NCBI GenBank assembly: GCA_020721025.1
Contig: DYNO01000091.1
Coordinates: 1-12,370, forward strand
DNA from: Thiomargarita sp.
GTDB taxonomy: Bacteria; Pseudomonadota; Gammaproteobacteria; Beggiatoales; Beggiatoaceae
DNA length: 12,370 bases
Direction of reading: 5' to 3'
Below the pieces are notes generated by a model, which saw only the letters and a list, made by a program, of their open reading frames with translations, had not been told where the DNA came from and did no database searches. Shown here piece after piece: positions 1 to 7,015 of this stretch (position 1 is its first letter; each line of letters begins with the position of its first letter). Both the position numbers and the translations under genes were made by a program.

Positions 1-119
1 GTTTCCAATGGAATCGCGTGCACCGGCGCGCAACAAACCATTGTCAATAACAAACTGACAAATAGCTGTTTTAGGGGAGAATTGCCTTTGAAACAAAGCA
101 AAGAAAAAAATGAACTCAT
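1..119 (-). CDS. Secreted protein, N-terminal fragment (runs off the left edge)
   Basis: Only the first 39 codons are inside the window, so no function can be assigned. The translation starts MSSFFSLLCFKGN, has a hydrophobic core (LFVSLLLTMVCC, about residues 19-30) and then APVHA followed by IPLE. This looks like a type I signal peptide cleaved after the AHA-like site near residue 35. The ATG at 117-119 is well supported: AGGAGA lies at 127-132, leaving 7 bases to the start. The gene is divergent from the glycosyltransferase gene at 317, and the two share the intergenic region 120-316. The mature part is off the edge. The product is inferred to be periplasmic, outer-membrane or exported. Confidence 0.65.
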   Translation of the reverse strand, partial: MSSFFSLLCFKGNSPLKQLFVSLLLTMVCCAPVHAIPLE

Positions 120-316
120 GAGAGGTTCTCCTAACAAAATTTAACACAAACTGCGATAGATGAAAAACGAAAGATATCGGTTACAATGAACCGTTTTTGC
201 GAAGGCTAGATTGTTTCATCCAAAATTAACTCAAGTATATAGATCGACAGCCGTTTTGTCTATGGGTACGACTACCCACATCCCACAGCATTCAGCGATA
301 ACCAAATCATCATAAA
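120..316. promoter_or_regulatory. Divergent intergenic region with a small palindrome
   Basis: This AT-rich spacer separates two divergent starts and must hold both promoters. On the plus strand TATATA at about 238-243, with TTGTTT upstream, is a weak promoter candidate with a long spacer. A perfect inverted repeat, TGGGTA-CGAC-TACCCA, lies at 263-278, between that candidate and the start at 317. It could be a hairpin in the leader or an operator. No RNA gene is recognisable. Confidence 0.35.
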
Positions 317-1306
317 ATGAATAAAATCAGTATCATCATACTCAACTGGCAAAACTGGCAAGACACCCTAGCTTGCTTAGATTCACTGCGACAGCTTGAA
401 AGTTCTGCCTCTTTTGCGATCATTGTATGTGATAATGATTCTCAAGATGATTCAGTTGCACAAATTTCGCACTGGGCACAACAACATTTTCCACAAAATC
501 ACGCATTCATCAACCCAACGCAAAACGTTGTACACTTAAGCAAGAATCTTTCCAACTCTCACGCAAAATTCACCCTGATCCAGACCGGCAAAAACTTGGG
601 ATTCGCCGGTGGCAATAACGTTGGCATTCGGTACGCCTTAACCAATCCAACTTGTGAATATCTTTGGATTTTAAACAATGACACCACAGTCGCCCAAAAT
701 GCCCTAGAAACTTTACACACCTGCGCGCAACAACGCCCTGATATCGCACTTTTTGGCAGCACCATCGTCGATTTTTATCACCCAACTGTTGTACAATGCG
801 CCGGCGGATGTCGTTATTTCCCTTGGCTTACCGTATTCAAAAATGTTTGTGGCGGCAAATCGTTACACTTTGTCAACCAACAGTCTGAAAATATCAAATT
901 AGATTATATCTACGGCGCGTCAATGTTTTTGCGGGTGACAGCGGTACAGCAAATCGGATTGCTTAACGAAGAATACTTTTTATTTTACGAAGAGTTAGAC
1001 TACACCCATCGCCTAAAACAACACGGACAACGCATTGGATGGTGCAAACACAGCATAGTGTATCACAAATGTAGCGCAACCATTGGGCAACCACGACAAA
1101 ATGATAAAACCAAACTGCAACGTGCCAACTACCACGAAAATCTAAGTACCTTAAAATACACTAAAAATTTTCATCCCTACTTACTCATTTGGGTCATGCC
1201 ATTTCGATTTTTTGTCAAATCGCTGCTTTTCATGATGCGGCGGCAATTTTTCCTGTTTTCATCATTAATCGCCGCGTACCGAGACTTTTTCAAAACTCGC
1301 AAATGA
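317..1306 (+). CDS. Family 2 glycosyltransferase (rhamnosyltransferase-like)
   Basis: This protein of 329 residues has the GT-A fold of family GT2. It is expected to move a sugar from a nucleotide donor to a cell-surface glycan such as O-antigen, capsule or exopolysaccharide. The N-terminus ISIIILNW (4-11) and IIVCDND (35-41) form the nucleotide-binding strands. NLGFAGGNN (93-101) is typical of WbbL/RfbN-like enzymes. ILNND (118-122) occupies the DxD metal and donor position, and FYEELDYTHRL (223-233) matches the catalytic-base region. A hydrophobic and basic C-terminal stretch from about residue 285 suggests membrane association. No good Shine-Dalgarno is seen before the ATG, but conserved sequence starts within four residues. 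tsaB follows after 23 bases, so the two may be co-transcribed. Donor and acceptor cannot be told from sequence. Confidence 0.88.
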   Translation: MNKISIIILNWQNWQDTLACLDSLRQLESSASFAIIVCDNDSQDDSVAQISHWAQQHFPQNHAFINPTQNVVHLSKNLSNSHAKFTLIQTGKNLGFAGGNNVGIRYALTNPTCEYLWILNNDTTVAQNALETLHTCAQQRPDIALFGSTIVDFYHPTVVQCAGGCRYFPWLTVFKNVCGGKSLHFVNQQSENIKLDYIYGASMFLRVTAVQQIGLLNEEYFLFYEELDYTHRLKQHGQRIGWCKHSIVYHKCSATIGQPRQNDKTKLQRANYHENLSTLKYTKNFHPYLLIWVMPFRFFVKSLLFMMRRQFFLFSSLIAAYRDFFKTRK

Positions 1307-1329
1307 ACCACTCTTAAACAACTATCATC

Positions 1330-2001
1330 ATGAAATTATTGGCATTAGAAACCTCAACTGAAGCCTGTTCCTGTGCATTGTACGTGGATGGCACAATTTC
1401 GCAACGCGCCGAATTTGCCCCCCGCAAGCACGCAGAGTTAATTTTACCAATGGCGGAACAACTCCTTGCTGAAGCTCAACTTTTGCCCGCGCAACTTGAT
1501 GGCGTGACGTTTGGACAGGGACCGGGCAGTTTCACCGGGGTGCGTATTGCGTGCAGTGTGGCGCAAGGAATTGCTTTTGCAGCCAATGTTCCCGTCGCAC
1601 CGGTTTCATCGCTTGCAGCATTGGCACAACATCTTTACCAAACGCAAGGACATGAAAAAATTTGTGTGGCATTCGATGCCCGGATGAAAGAAGTCTATTG
1701 GGGAATTTATCAATTAAATCAACAAGGTCTGATGCAATTACAAGGTGAAGAATGTGTCTGCGCCGCGCATCAAGTGCCGCTGCCAGATGAAAAAAATTCA
1801 TGGGTTGGCGTGGGCAGTGGTTGGGCGGCATATTCAGAGGCTTTATCAGATAGATTAGCAGGCTATGTGCAACACTATGATTCAGAAATTTATTTACATG
1901 CAACTGCCTTGATTCCTTTTGCACTCGCGATGTTTGCGCAACAGCAAGTTTATCCTGCGGAGACAGTCACGCCGGTTTATATTCGTAATAAAATCATATA
2001 A
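1330..2001 (+). CDS. tsaB: tRNA t6A synthesis protein TsaB
   Basis: TsaB (YeaZ) is the non-catalytic ASKHA-fold partner of TsaD. With TsaE it supports transfer of threonylcarbamoyl to A37 of ANN-decoding tRNAs in the cytoplasm. At 223 residues it is close to the usual length of about 230. The N-terminal LALETSTEACSCAL (4-17) is the phosphate-1-like segment of this fold. GQGPGSFTGVRI (62-73) is the strongly conserved TsaB signature, and the following helix and APVSSLAALA agree. It follows the glycosyltransferase gene by 23 bases and ends 25 bases before a GC-rich palindrome that separates it from the convergent phosphatase gene. The Shine-Dalgarno is weak, but the start MKLLALETST matches family starts. 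Confidence 0.95.
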   Translation: MKLLALETSTEACSCALYVDGTISQRAEFAPRKHAELILPMAEQLLAEAQLLPAQLDGVTFGQGPGSFTGVRIACSVAQGIAFAANVPVAPVSSLAALAQHLYQTQGHEKICVAFDARMKEVYWGIYQLNQQGLMQLQGEECVCAAHQVPLPDEKNSWVGVGSGWAAYSEALSDRLAGYVQHYDSEIYLHATALIPFALAMFAQQQVYPAETVTPVYIRNKII

Positions 2002-2019
2002 ATCGAGCTGGCTGAAATC

Positions 2020-2045
2020 CCCCCTGCCCCCTTTGCAAAGGGGGA
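2020..2045. repeat. C-rich/G-rich palindrome between convergent genes
   Basis: CCCCCTTTGCAAAGGGGG at 2027-2044 is a perfect 18-base palindrome, preceded by a run of C at 2019-2024. It lies between the stops of tsaB (plus) and the phosphatase gene (minus). It could form a hairpin in either transcript, but no T-run follows on the plus strand. The form, a C-run, a short break, then C5TTT/AAAG5, resembles a dispersed intergenic repeat common in many bacterial genomes. Family membership is from general recognition, not a search. Confidence 0.55.
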
Positions 2046-2070
2046 GTTACGGCAAGCATTTCGAGCCAAA

Positions 2071-4008
2071 TTACCGCCGTTTCAACACCAACAAGGTAAT
2101 ATCATCGGCGACTTCATTCGTTCCTAAATGGGCTTTGACATCGGTAATCACAGCTTGTTGCAACTCTTTTGCAGTCAGATGTCGATGATGTTGCAACACT
2201 TCGCACAACCGCTCAACGCCATACATTTCAGCTTGTGAATTCTTCGCCTCAGTCACTCCATCGGTATAGAGTACGATGCCATCGCCCGGTTGCAACGTGA
2301 TTTCATGGCGTGCGATAAACTGACTGATGTCTGGTTCAATCCCAATCATGAAGCCTAAGTCTAGTGTATCAATCCGTTCTACTTCCCCATGTTGCCGAAT
2401 AATCAGAACTTCCTCATGCTGCCCGCTGACGATGAGCTTGCCTTCGTTATAATCCAACAGGGTCAAGGTCAGGTTTTTATCGGTATCCATCCGCTGTACA
2501 TTTTCATAAATCGCACGGTTTAACGTTCCTAAACAGTGTTCTAATTGACAATCTTGTTCGAGTGTCAAGGCACGGATTGCCGTTTGTACCATAAGCATGA
2601 GTACGCCACTTGCCAAACCATGCCCCGTGACATCGCCAATGCCTATCACGGTATGTCCATTGCAATCCAGTACATCATAATAATCGCCCCCCACTTCTGA
2701 CGCAGGTTCCATAAAGCCGGCAATGTCCAACTTGCTGAATTGTAACAACTCCGCCGCTCGTGGCAAGATCATCTGTTGCAACTGACGCGTGATATTCAAC
2801 TCCGCCGCCATTCGTAAATTATCCTTTTCCAACTTACGCAACAAGCATTCAATCTCTGCATTTGCCCTGCTCAATTCACCGGTTCGGGCGCGCACTCGAA
2901 CTTCCAATTCGGTATTCATTTCTTGTAGCAGCAGTTGCTTTTGTTCACGTTCGATAATCTGTTGTTCCAAACGAGCAGTTTCTGCGGCAGCTTTTTGGGT
3001 GCGTAGGGCGGCGCGGCGCAGAATGATCAGCACAATCGCGGTAACGAGCCACAGAATGACCACAGTTGACAAGATGCTGTTGCGTAGCTGCGAGATTTCC
3101 TTGAGTAGGTGGGTACGGTCGGAACGAATGTGGACTTTCCACCCAGAGAGTTCGACCAAGGCAACGTTATCAATGGTATCTTCGAGTCCATTAAGGCGAT
3201 GGAAGTTTGCAAGAATAGACGGATTGATATCAAGTATCGTTTTTATCTTAGGGTCTTGCTCTTGGGCAAAGTGAAGGAGTTCAGGGGCGTGAGGATGGAG
3301 AAACAGTTTATTTTGATCGGTGGTGACGTAGATCACTTCAGTCGGTTGCAAGTTAATCCGCTTGATAACCTCCGATAACAAGGAAAGTTCCATATCAATG
3401 CTGACCGCGCCGATAACTTCCTGTTGCGGATTGAGTAGGGCATGACCTAGGGTGATGAAGACGGTAAACGTGTCGAAATAAGGCTCGGTAGTGATGAGTT
3501 GACCGCGTGCTTGCTTGATCTGACGATACCAAGGTTGGTTAAGATAATCGTATTCGGGGGTCATCCATTCATAAGTAATCTCTGGTTTCAAGCTCTTACG
3601 ATCTCGTTTCGCATAGGGTCCGATGTATTGGATGCCCGAAGTGAATTGCGATGGCTCGAACCACGCGCCCACACCATAGACGATGTTGGGAGGGGTAGAA
3701 TTGATAATTTGTTGCAATATCCTCTCAGTTTGAGGCAAGTCGCCGATGATGGGTTGAAGCACGTTCTTGCTCGTTTGTACCACTTGGTGGGTATTTTTCA
3801 GGTAATTGCCCAGTTCGAGGGCGATGTGACGAGCGTGTTCGATTTGTTTTTCAATGGCGATTTCGGTGAAATGTTTGGATTTAACGGAGTAGAGCACAAA
3901 CAGTCCCGTGCTGATTAATAAGACGGTCAGCACTAAGATGACGCTGGCAATGGAAAGAATGTAAAAGCCGGTGATTTTCATTTTCGATGAGTAGCGATAC
4001 GGTGTCAT
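2071..4008 (-). CDS. Membrane Cache-domain SpoIIE/RsbU-type PP2C phosphatase
   Basis: This is a predicted signal-responsive serine/threonine phosphatase of 645 residues. Such proteins usually dephosphorylate an anti-anti-sigma (STAS) partner. Order: TM1 at about 15-41; an extracytoplasmic Cache-type sensor to about 305, with PWYRQ near 160 and VIGAVSIDM near 198-206; TM2 at about 312-330; a long charged coiled coil at about 335-412; then a SpoIIE domain. The PP2C metal motifs are present: GGDYYD (440-445), GDVTGHG (458-464), YTDGVTEA (581-588) and DDITLLVLK near the end. A GTG three codons upstream is in frame, but the ATG at 4006-4008 is preferred because AAGAAAGG sits 8 bases before it. No STAS or anti-sigma gene is in the window. 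The ligand is unknown. No HAMP domain is obvious. Confidence 0.9.
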   Translation of the reverse strand: MTPYRYSSKMKITGFYILSIASVILVLTVLLISTGLFVLYSVKSKHFTEIAIEKQIEHARHIALELGNYLKNTHQVVQTSKNVLQPIIGDLPQTERILQQIINSTPPNIVYGVGAWFEPSQFTSGIQYIGPYAKRDRKSLKPEITYEWMTPEYDYLNQPWYRQIKQARGQLITTEPYFDTFTVFITLGHALLNPQQEVIGAVSIDMELSLLSEVIKRINLQPTEVIYVTTDQNKLFLHPHAPELLHFAQEQDPKIKTILDINPSILANFHRLNGLEDTIDNVALVELSGWKVHIRSDRTHLLKEISQLRNSILSTVVILWLVTAIVLIILRRAALRTQKAAAETARLEQQIIEREQKQLLLQEMNTELEVRVRARTGELSRANAEIECLLRKLEKDNLRMAAELNITRQLQQMILPRAAELLQFSKLDIAGFMEPASEVGGDYYDVLDCNGHTVIGIGDVTGHGLASGVLMLMVQTAIRALTLEQDCQLEHCLGTLNRAIYENVQRMDTDKNLTLTLLDYNEGKLIVSGQHEEVLIIRQHGEVERIDTLDLGFMIGIEPDISQFIARHEITLQPGDGIVLYTDGVTEAKNSQAEMYGVERLCEVLQHHRHLTAKELQQAVITDVKAHLGTNEVADDITLLVLKRR

Positions 4009-4046
4009 GGTGAGCACCTTTCTTAAAAGTAAATGGACAACGCTTA

Positions 4047-4068
4047 TTGTAAAAGCATTTTGTTACAA
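4047..4068. promoter_or_regulatory. Inverted repeat upstream of the phosphatase gene
   Basis: TTGTAA (4047-4052) and TTACAA (4063-4068) are perfect 6-base arms separated by 10 bases, about 40 bases upstream of the phosphatase start. On the minus strand the second arm gives TACAAT, a good -10 match, but no convincing -35 sits at the right distance. It could be an operator overlapping the promoter. The function is inferred from position and symmetry only. Confidence 0.35.
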
Positions 4069-4105
4069 TTAGTCGAATTTGGATGAACGGTTTCAATTAT
4101 GACAA

Positions 4106-4237
4106 GATCAGTTTGACTGGCGGGAACGATCCGTTTCTGCCGCGAGAGTGATCGGTTTGACGGGCGGGAATGGGTTGTTTGAGTCTGGGAAAAGATGAAT
4201 TTGAGCGCGGGAAGATGGATTGTTTTCAACCTGTGAG
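4106..4237. repeat. Degenerate tandem array, 22-base period
   Basis: Units start at 4106, 4128, 4150, 4172, 4194 and 4216. The first three begin with GATC exactly 22 bases apart. Units 1 and 3 are closest: 4106-4128 and 4150-4172 agree at 20 of 23 positions (GATCnGTTTGACnGGCGGGAA). The unit at 4194 keeps TTTGA and GCGGGAA with one indel. The units at 4128, 4172 and 4216 are weaker. The array lies in the gap between the AhpD-like gene and the phosphatase gene and is non-coding as far as can be seen. It is not CRISPR-like, because there are no unique spacers. Confidence 0.6.
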
Positions 4238-4258
4238 ACTGCTGAAATCTGACAGGTT
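4228..4258. repeat. AACCTGT/ACAGGTT hairpin, copy 1
   Basis: The arms AACCTGT (4228-4234) and ACAGGTT (4252-4258) enclose 17 bases. It lies downstream of the AhpD-like gene on the minus strand, so it may end or stabilise that transcript, though the following bases are A-rich rather than a T-run. The same arms with the same loop length occur at 6246-6278, which points to a dispersed repeat family. Confidence 0.5.
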
Positions 4259-4292
4259 TGAATTTCTGAGGGGGGAATTGGGAGCGTGGGGA

Positions 4293-4649
4293 TTAGCGGG
4301 GGTGCGATGATGCAGGCGGTAATTCATCCCATAGTTCCAAAGCACGTCGTAAATGAGGAATGGTGATCGAGCCACCGACAATCAAGCCAACCGCTAAAAT
4401 CTCTTCTAATTCTTCACTGGTTACGCCTTGTTGTTGACAGTTGAGCAGGTGATAACTGATGCAATCATCGCAACGCAGCACGAGGGATGCAACGAGACCT
4501 AACATTTCTTTGGTCTTTTCTGGTAACGCGCCGTCTTTGTAAATTTGGGTATCTAGGTTGAGAAATCGTTTGGTATTCAATCCGGCGTACTTCATCACGA
4601 TGTCGTTTAATTGGGCGCGCCGTTCGCTGAAATCGGTTGCTTTGGACAT
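4293..4649 (-). CDS. AhpD-like / carboxymuconolactone decarboxylase family protein
   Basis: This small all-helical protein of 118 residues belongs to the CMD/AhpD superfamily. The family signature is visible: PEKTKEMLGL (43-52), then C60-x2-C63-x3-H67 in RCDDCISYH. The CxxC with a downstream His is typical of AhpD-like disulfide reductase or peroxidatic members, not of true 4-carboxymuconolactone decarboxylase. A thiol redox or peroxide-detoxification role is therefore more likely, but the substrate is unknown. The start lies 1 base after the cdsA stop, so it is almost certainly the last gene of the frr-uppS-cdsA transcript. This place is usually held by dxr in gammaproteobacteria. The C-terminal tail PPASSHPR is unconserved-looking. 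Confidence 0.88.
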   Translation of the reverse strand: MSKATDFSERRAQLNDIVMKYAGLNTKRFLNLDTQIYKDGALPEKTKEMLGLVASLVLRCDDCISYHLLNCQQQGVTSEELEEILAVGLIVGGSITIPHLRRALELWDELPPASSHPR

Positions 4650-4650
4650 G

Positions 4651-5475
4651 TTATTTGATTCCTAGGGCAATCATGCCGAGTAAGAAAATTGGGGTGGCGG
4701 AGGTCAAGCTGTCGATTCGGTCTAAGATACCGCCGTGTCCGGGGAGAATTTGACCGCTGTCTTTGAGTTGCATTTGTCGCTTGAATAAACTTTCGAGCAG
4801 GTCTCCGGCGATGGAGGCGAGAACGGTGGTGAGACATAAACTGGTGAAAATGATTAATTCCGCCAATGTCATGCGTTGTAGCAAGGCGAAAGAGAGGGTG
4901 ATCAAGAGACTGCCTAACAAGCCCCCCAATACGCCTTCCCACGTTTTCCCGGGACTGACTTTGTCGGCTAATTTGGTGTGTCCCCAACGTTTCCCCGCGA
5001 AAAACGCGCCGGTGTCGGTGGCAGCGATCAGGGCAAATAGGAAAACAACCCATTCGCCGCCGTAACGGTCGTGTAGCACGTATAGCGCACACCATCCGGG
5101 AAGGAGGATTAAACCACCGAGCAGGGCTTTTAAATAGGGGGAGGTTGGCATGGAACTGTAGCCGCGACGTTGGTGATAGACAATCCAACGAATGGCGATA
5201 ATCCACCAAATACAGGAAATGAGTAAAATATAGACGATGGCTTCGGGATAATGTTCTAAACTCCAGTAGCCGAGTAACATGGTGAGAAACAGTGCCCCAA
5301 CGTAAAGCGCGTGCGTGAATCGACTTTGCCAGCCACAAATTCCCGCCCATTCCCACGCGCCCACCGCGATGACAATGCCGGTGATCCATGCCACGACTTG
5401 CGCTGAGAATAGTAAAATTTCCAATAGAATTGCGAAGATGAGCAGACTGCCGGTGAGGATACGCAACTTAAGCAT
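4651..5475 (-). CDS. cdsA: Phosphatidate cytidylyltransferase (CDP-diacylglycerol synthase)
   Basis: CdsA is the inner-membrane enzyme that makes CDP-diacylglycerol from phosphatidate and CTP, the branch point for all phospholipids. The protein is very hydrophobic, with about eight membrane segments. The C-terminal signature is clear: GDLLESLFKRQ, then KDSG, then PGHGGILDRIDS. GKTWEG and the DTGAFFAGKRWG segment also match the family. The ATG at 5473-5475 is preferred over an in-frame upstream codon at 5505 because MLKLRILTG resembles E. coli CdsA starts. It also gives the short overlap (8 bases) with the uppS stop expected for translational coupling. The chosen form has 274 residues, against 285 in E. 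coli. It is followed by the AhpD-like gene after 1 base. Confidence 0.95.
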   Translation of the reverse strand: MLKLRILTGSLLIFAILLEILLFSAQVVAWITGIVIAVGAWEWAGICGWQSRFTHALYVGALFLTMLLGYWSLEHYPEAIVYILLISCIWWIIAIRWIVYHQRRGYSSMPTSPYLKALLGGLILLPGWCALYVLHDRYGGEWVVFLFALIAATDTGAFFAGKRWGHTKLADKVSPGKTWEGVLGGLLGSLLITLSFALLQRMTLAELIIFTSLCLTTVLASIAGDLLESLFKRQMQLKDSGQILPGHGGILDRIDSLTSATPIFLLGMIALGIK

Positions 5476-6223
5476 TTTTTTCAAGCTGTTCACCCGTGCG
5501 TCCAAAGCGGCGTTGGCGTGTGCTGAAGGAATGCAAGGCTTGTTGGAATGCGGCTTGATCGAAGTCGGGCCATAACGTATCCGTAAAGTACATTTCAGTG
5601 TATGCCAATTGCCACAACAGAAAATTACTCACTCGCTGTTCTCCACCGGTGCGAATGAATAAATCCGGTTCTGGCAAGTCCGCTAAACATAAATATTGTG
5701 TAAACTGTTGTTCATTCAGGGCTTCGACTTGTAACGTGCCCTGTTGAATCTCGCGCGCCATCCGTTGTGCAGCTTGGGTAATGTCCCAACGTCCCCCATA
5801 ATTTGCAGCAATCACAAGGGTGAGTCCGGTGTTTTGTGCGGTCAATTGTTCCGCTTGTGCAATATACTCTTGTAATTGGTTAGGAAAGGCTTCTCGCGCC
5901 CCAATCACACGGAGTTTGACGTTATTTTTATGTAATTTCTGCACTTCTCGTTGTAACGCGGTGATAAATAATTGCATCAATAAACTGACTTCTTCTTGCG
6001 GTCGTCGCCAATTTTCACTGCTGAACGCGAAAAGAGTCAAAACTTCAATGTTTTCTTGTGCACAATATTTCACCAACCGCCTCACCGTTTCAAGTCCGGC
6101 TTGATGTCCGGCAAAGCGTGGAAGAAAACGTTTCTTTGCCCAGCGTCCATTGCCATCCATAATGATAGCGATGTGACGGGGAAGTTGAGGTGTGGGTTCG
6201 TTCAAAGTTTTAATTAAAATCAA
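5468..6223 (-). CDS. uppS: Undecaprenyl diphosphate synthase (cis-prenyltransferase)
   Basis: UppS condenses isopentenyl-PP onto farnesyl-PP to make C55-PP, the lipid carrier for peptidoglycan and surface glycans. Visible motifs are HIAIIMDGNGRWAKKR (17-32, with the catalytic Asp and the diphosphate-binding segment), GH and GLETVRR, FAFSSENWRRP (67-77), and near the end DLFIRTGGEQRVSNFLLWQ followed by EMYFTDTLWPDF. The length, 251 residues, is normal. The start is odd: no ATG exists before the conserved MDGNGRW. The reading frame opens after a stop near 6239-6241, so initiation must be at TTG 6221-6223 or the TTG six codons later. Neither has a clear Shine-Dalgarno. It overlaps cdsA by 8 bases. 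The gap to frr (6224-6290) holds a hairpin. Confidence 0.95.
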   Translation of the reverse strand: MILIKTLNEPTPQLPRHIAIIMDGNGRWAKKRFLPRFAGHQAGLETVRRLVKYCAQENIEVLTLFAFSSENWRRPQEEVSLLMQLFITALQREVQKLHKNNVKLRVIGAREAFPNQLQEYIAQAEQLTAQNTGLTLVIAANYGGRWDITQAAQRMAREIQQGTLQVEALNEQQFTQYLCLADLPEPDLFIRTGGEQRVSNFLLWQLAYTEMYFTDTLWPDFDQAAFQQALHSFSTRQRRFGRTGEQLEKNA

Positions 6224-6245
6224 AAAGTTGTGGTATGGTCAATGA

Positions 6246-6278
6246 AAACCTGTCAGGCTTGAGTCATCTAACAGGTTT
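6246..6278. repeat. AACCTGT/ACAGGTT hairpin, copy 2
   Basis: The arms AAACCTGT (6246-6253) and ACAGGTTT (6271-6278) form an 8-base stem around a 17-base loop, and further pairs inside are possible. It lies in the frr-uppS gap and is related to the hairpin at 4228-4258. In minus-strand RNA the stem is followed by only a few U residues, so termination may be partial. Read-through into uppS is expected because uppS has no other obvious promoter. Confidence 0.55.
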
Positions 6279-6290
6279 CTACGATTAAAT

Positions 6291-6854
6291 CTACACTTCC
6301 ATCAATTCCGCTTCTTTGGCAGCTAAGACCGCATCCACATCAGCAATGTGTTTATCAGTCATTTTTTGAATGGCATCTTGTAAGCGTTTTTCTTCATCTT
6401 CAGTGATTTTTTTATCTTTCAATAACGTTTTGAGTTCCTGATTCGCATCGCGCCGAATATTCCGAATTGCCACCCGTGCAGTTTCTGTTTCATGACGCAC
6501 CACTTTGACCAAATCGCGCCGCCGTTCTTCATTCATCGCAGGCAGGGGAATGCGTAGAAACGTGCCAACATTGGTAGGATTTAAACCCAAATCAGATTCC
6601 CGAATCGCTTTATCCACAGCACTTAACATGGTCTTATCCCACGGCGTAACTCCCAAGGTGCGCGAGTCTAGCGCGGTGACATTCGCGACTTGATTCAAGT
6701 GCATGTGCGAACCGTAGCTATTGACCATGATGTGATCGAGCAAGCTGGTGTGGGCGCGCCCGGTGCGAATTTTCACAAATTCAGCTTTTAGGGCTTCAAT
6801 ACTTTTGTGCATTCTCTCTTGCGAATCTTGTTTGACTTTTTGCGGGTCGCTCAT
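6291..6854 (-). CDS. frr: Ribosome recycling factor
   Basis: RRF splits post-termination ribosomes with EF-G in the cytoplasm. The 187-residue product (E. coli 185) has the expected segments: the helix MHKSIEALKAEFVKIRTGRAH, with the conserved RTGRA, then TPWDK and GLNPTN, then RIPLPAMNEERRRDLVK, and a long C-terminal helix rich in charged residues. The ATG at 6852-6854 is chosen over an in-frame TTG at 6897-6899 because AAGGAAA sits just upstream and the length matches the family. pyrH, its usual upstream neighbour, is not here. An unrecognised gene and then a restriction-modification operon lie upstream instead. The 161-base gap upstream, with TACAAT at 6905-6910, may hold its own promoter. 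Confidence 0.97.
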   Translation of the reverse strand: MSDPQKVKQDSQERMHKSIEALKAEFVKIRTGRAHTSLLDHIMVNSYGSHMHLNQVANVTALDSRTLGVTPWDKTMLSAVDKAIRESDLGLNPTNVGTFLRIPLPAMNEERRRDLVKVVRHETETARVAIRNIRRDANQELKTLLKDKKITEDEEKRLQDAIQKMTDKHIADVDAVLAAKEAELMEV

Positions 6855-6949
6855 GATAGTTTCCTTGTGATAATTTTTACGGTTGACTGTTGATCGCAAT
6901 TGACATTGTAGCGCAATTACGGCAATACATTTTTCTTTTCAGTGATAAA

Positions 6950-6978
6950 AATCCCGCGAGGTTGCATTTCTGGGGATT
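6950..6978 (-). terminator. Weak terminator-like hairpin after the 7016-7720 gene
   Basis: On the minus strand AATCCC and GGGATT pair around 17 bases, and the second arm runs straight into TTTTTATC. The position, about 40 bases after the stop at 7016 and before frr, suits an intrinsic terminator. The stem is only 6 bases and the loop is long, so this is a weak candidate. Confidence 0.3.
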
Positions 6979-7015
6979 GAATGAGGGCAAGCATCCTATC
7001 CATTGACCGCCGCGC

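Noticed and set aside
178..198. Terminator-like CGGTT/AACCG followed by TTTTT on the plus strand
   Set aside because: The stem is only 5 bases, and no plus-strand gene upstream in the window needs it.
1532..1924. Antisense frame over tsaB
   Set aside because: The opposite strand encodes a clear TsaB, and the antisense product looks random.
2789..3274. Plus-strand frame opposite the phosphatase gene
   Set aside because: The Ser- and Arg-rich translation is typical of an antisense shadow of the coiled-coil region.
4018..4105. Strong sigma-70 promoter for the phosphatase gene
   Set aside because: TACAAT is a fair -10, but no -35 match lies 16-18 bases upstream; only the inverted repeat is reported.
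4106..4237. CRISPR array
   Set aside because: The 22-base units are contiguous, with no unique spacers between conserved repeats, and no cas gene is nearby.
4607..5389. Long minus-strand frame of 260 codons over cdsA
   Set aside because: It is a shadow of cdsA in another frame; its Arg- and His-rich translation has no family features, whereas the cdsA frame has full CdsA motifs.
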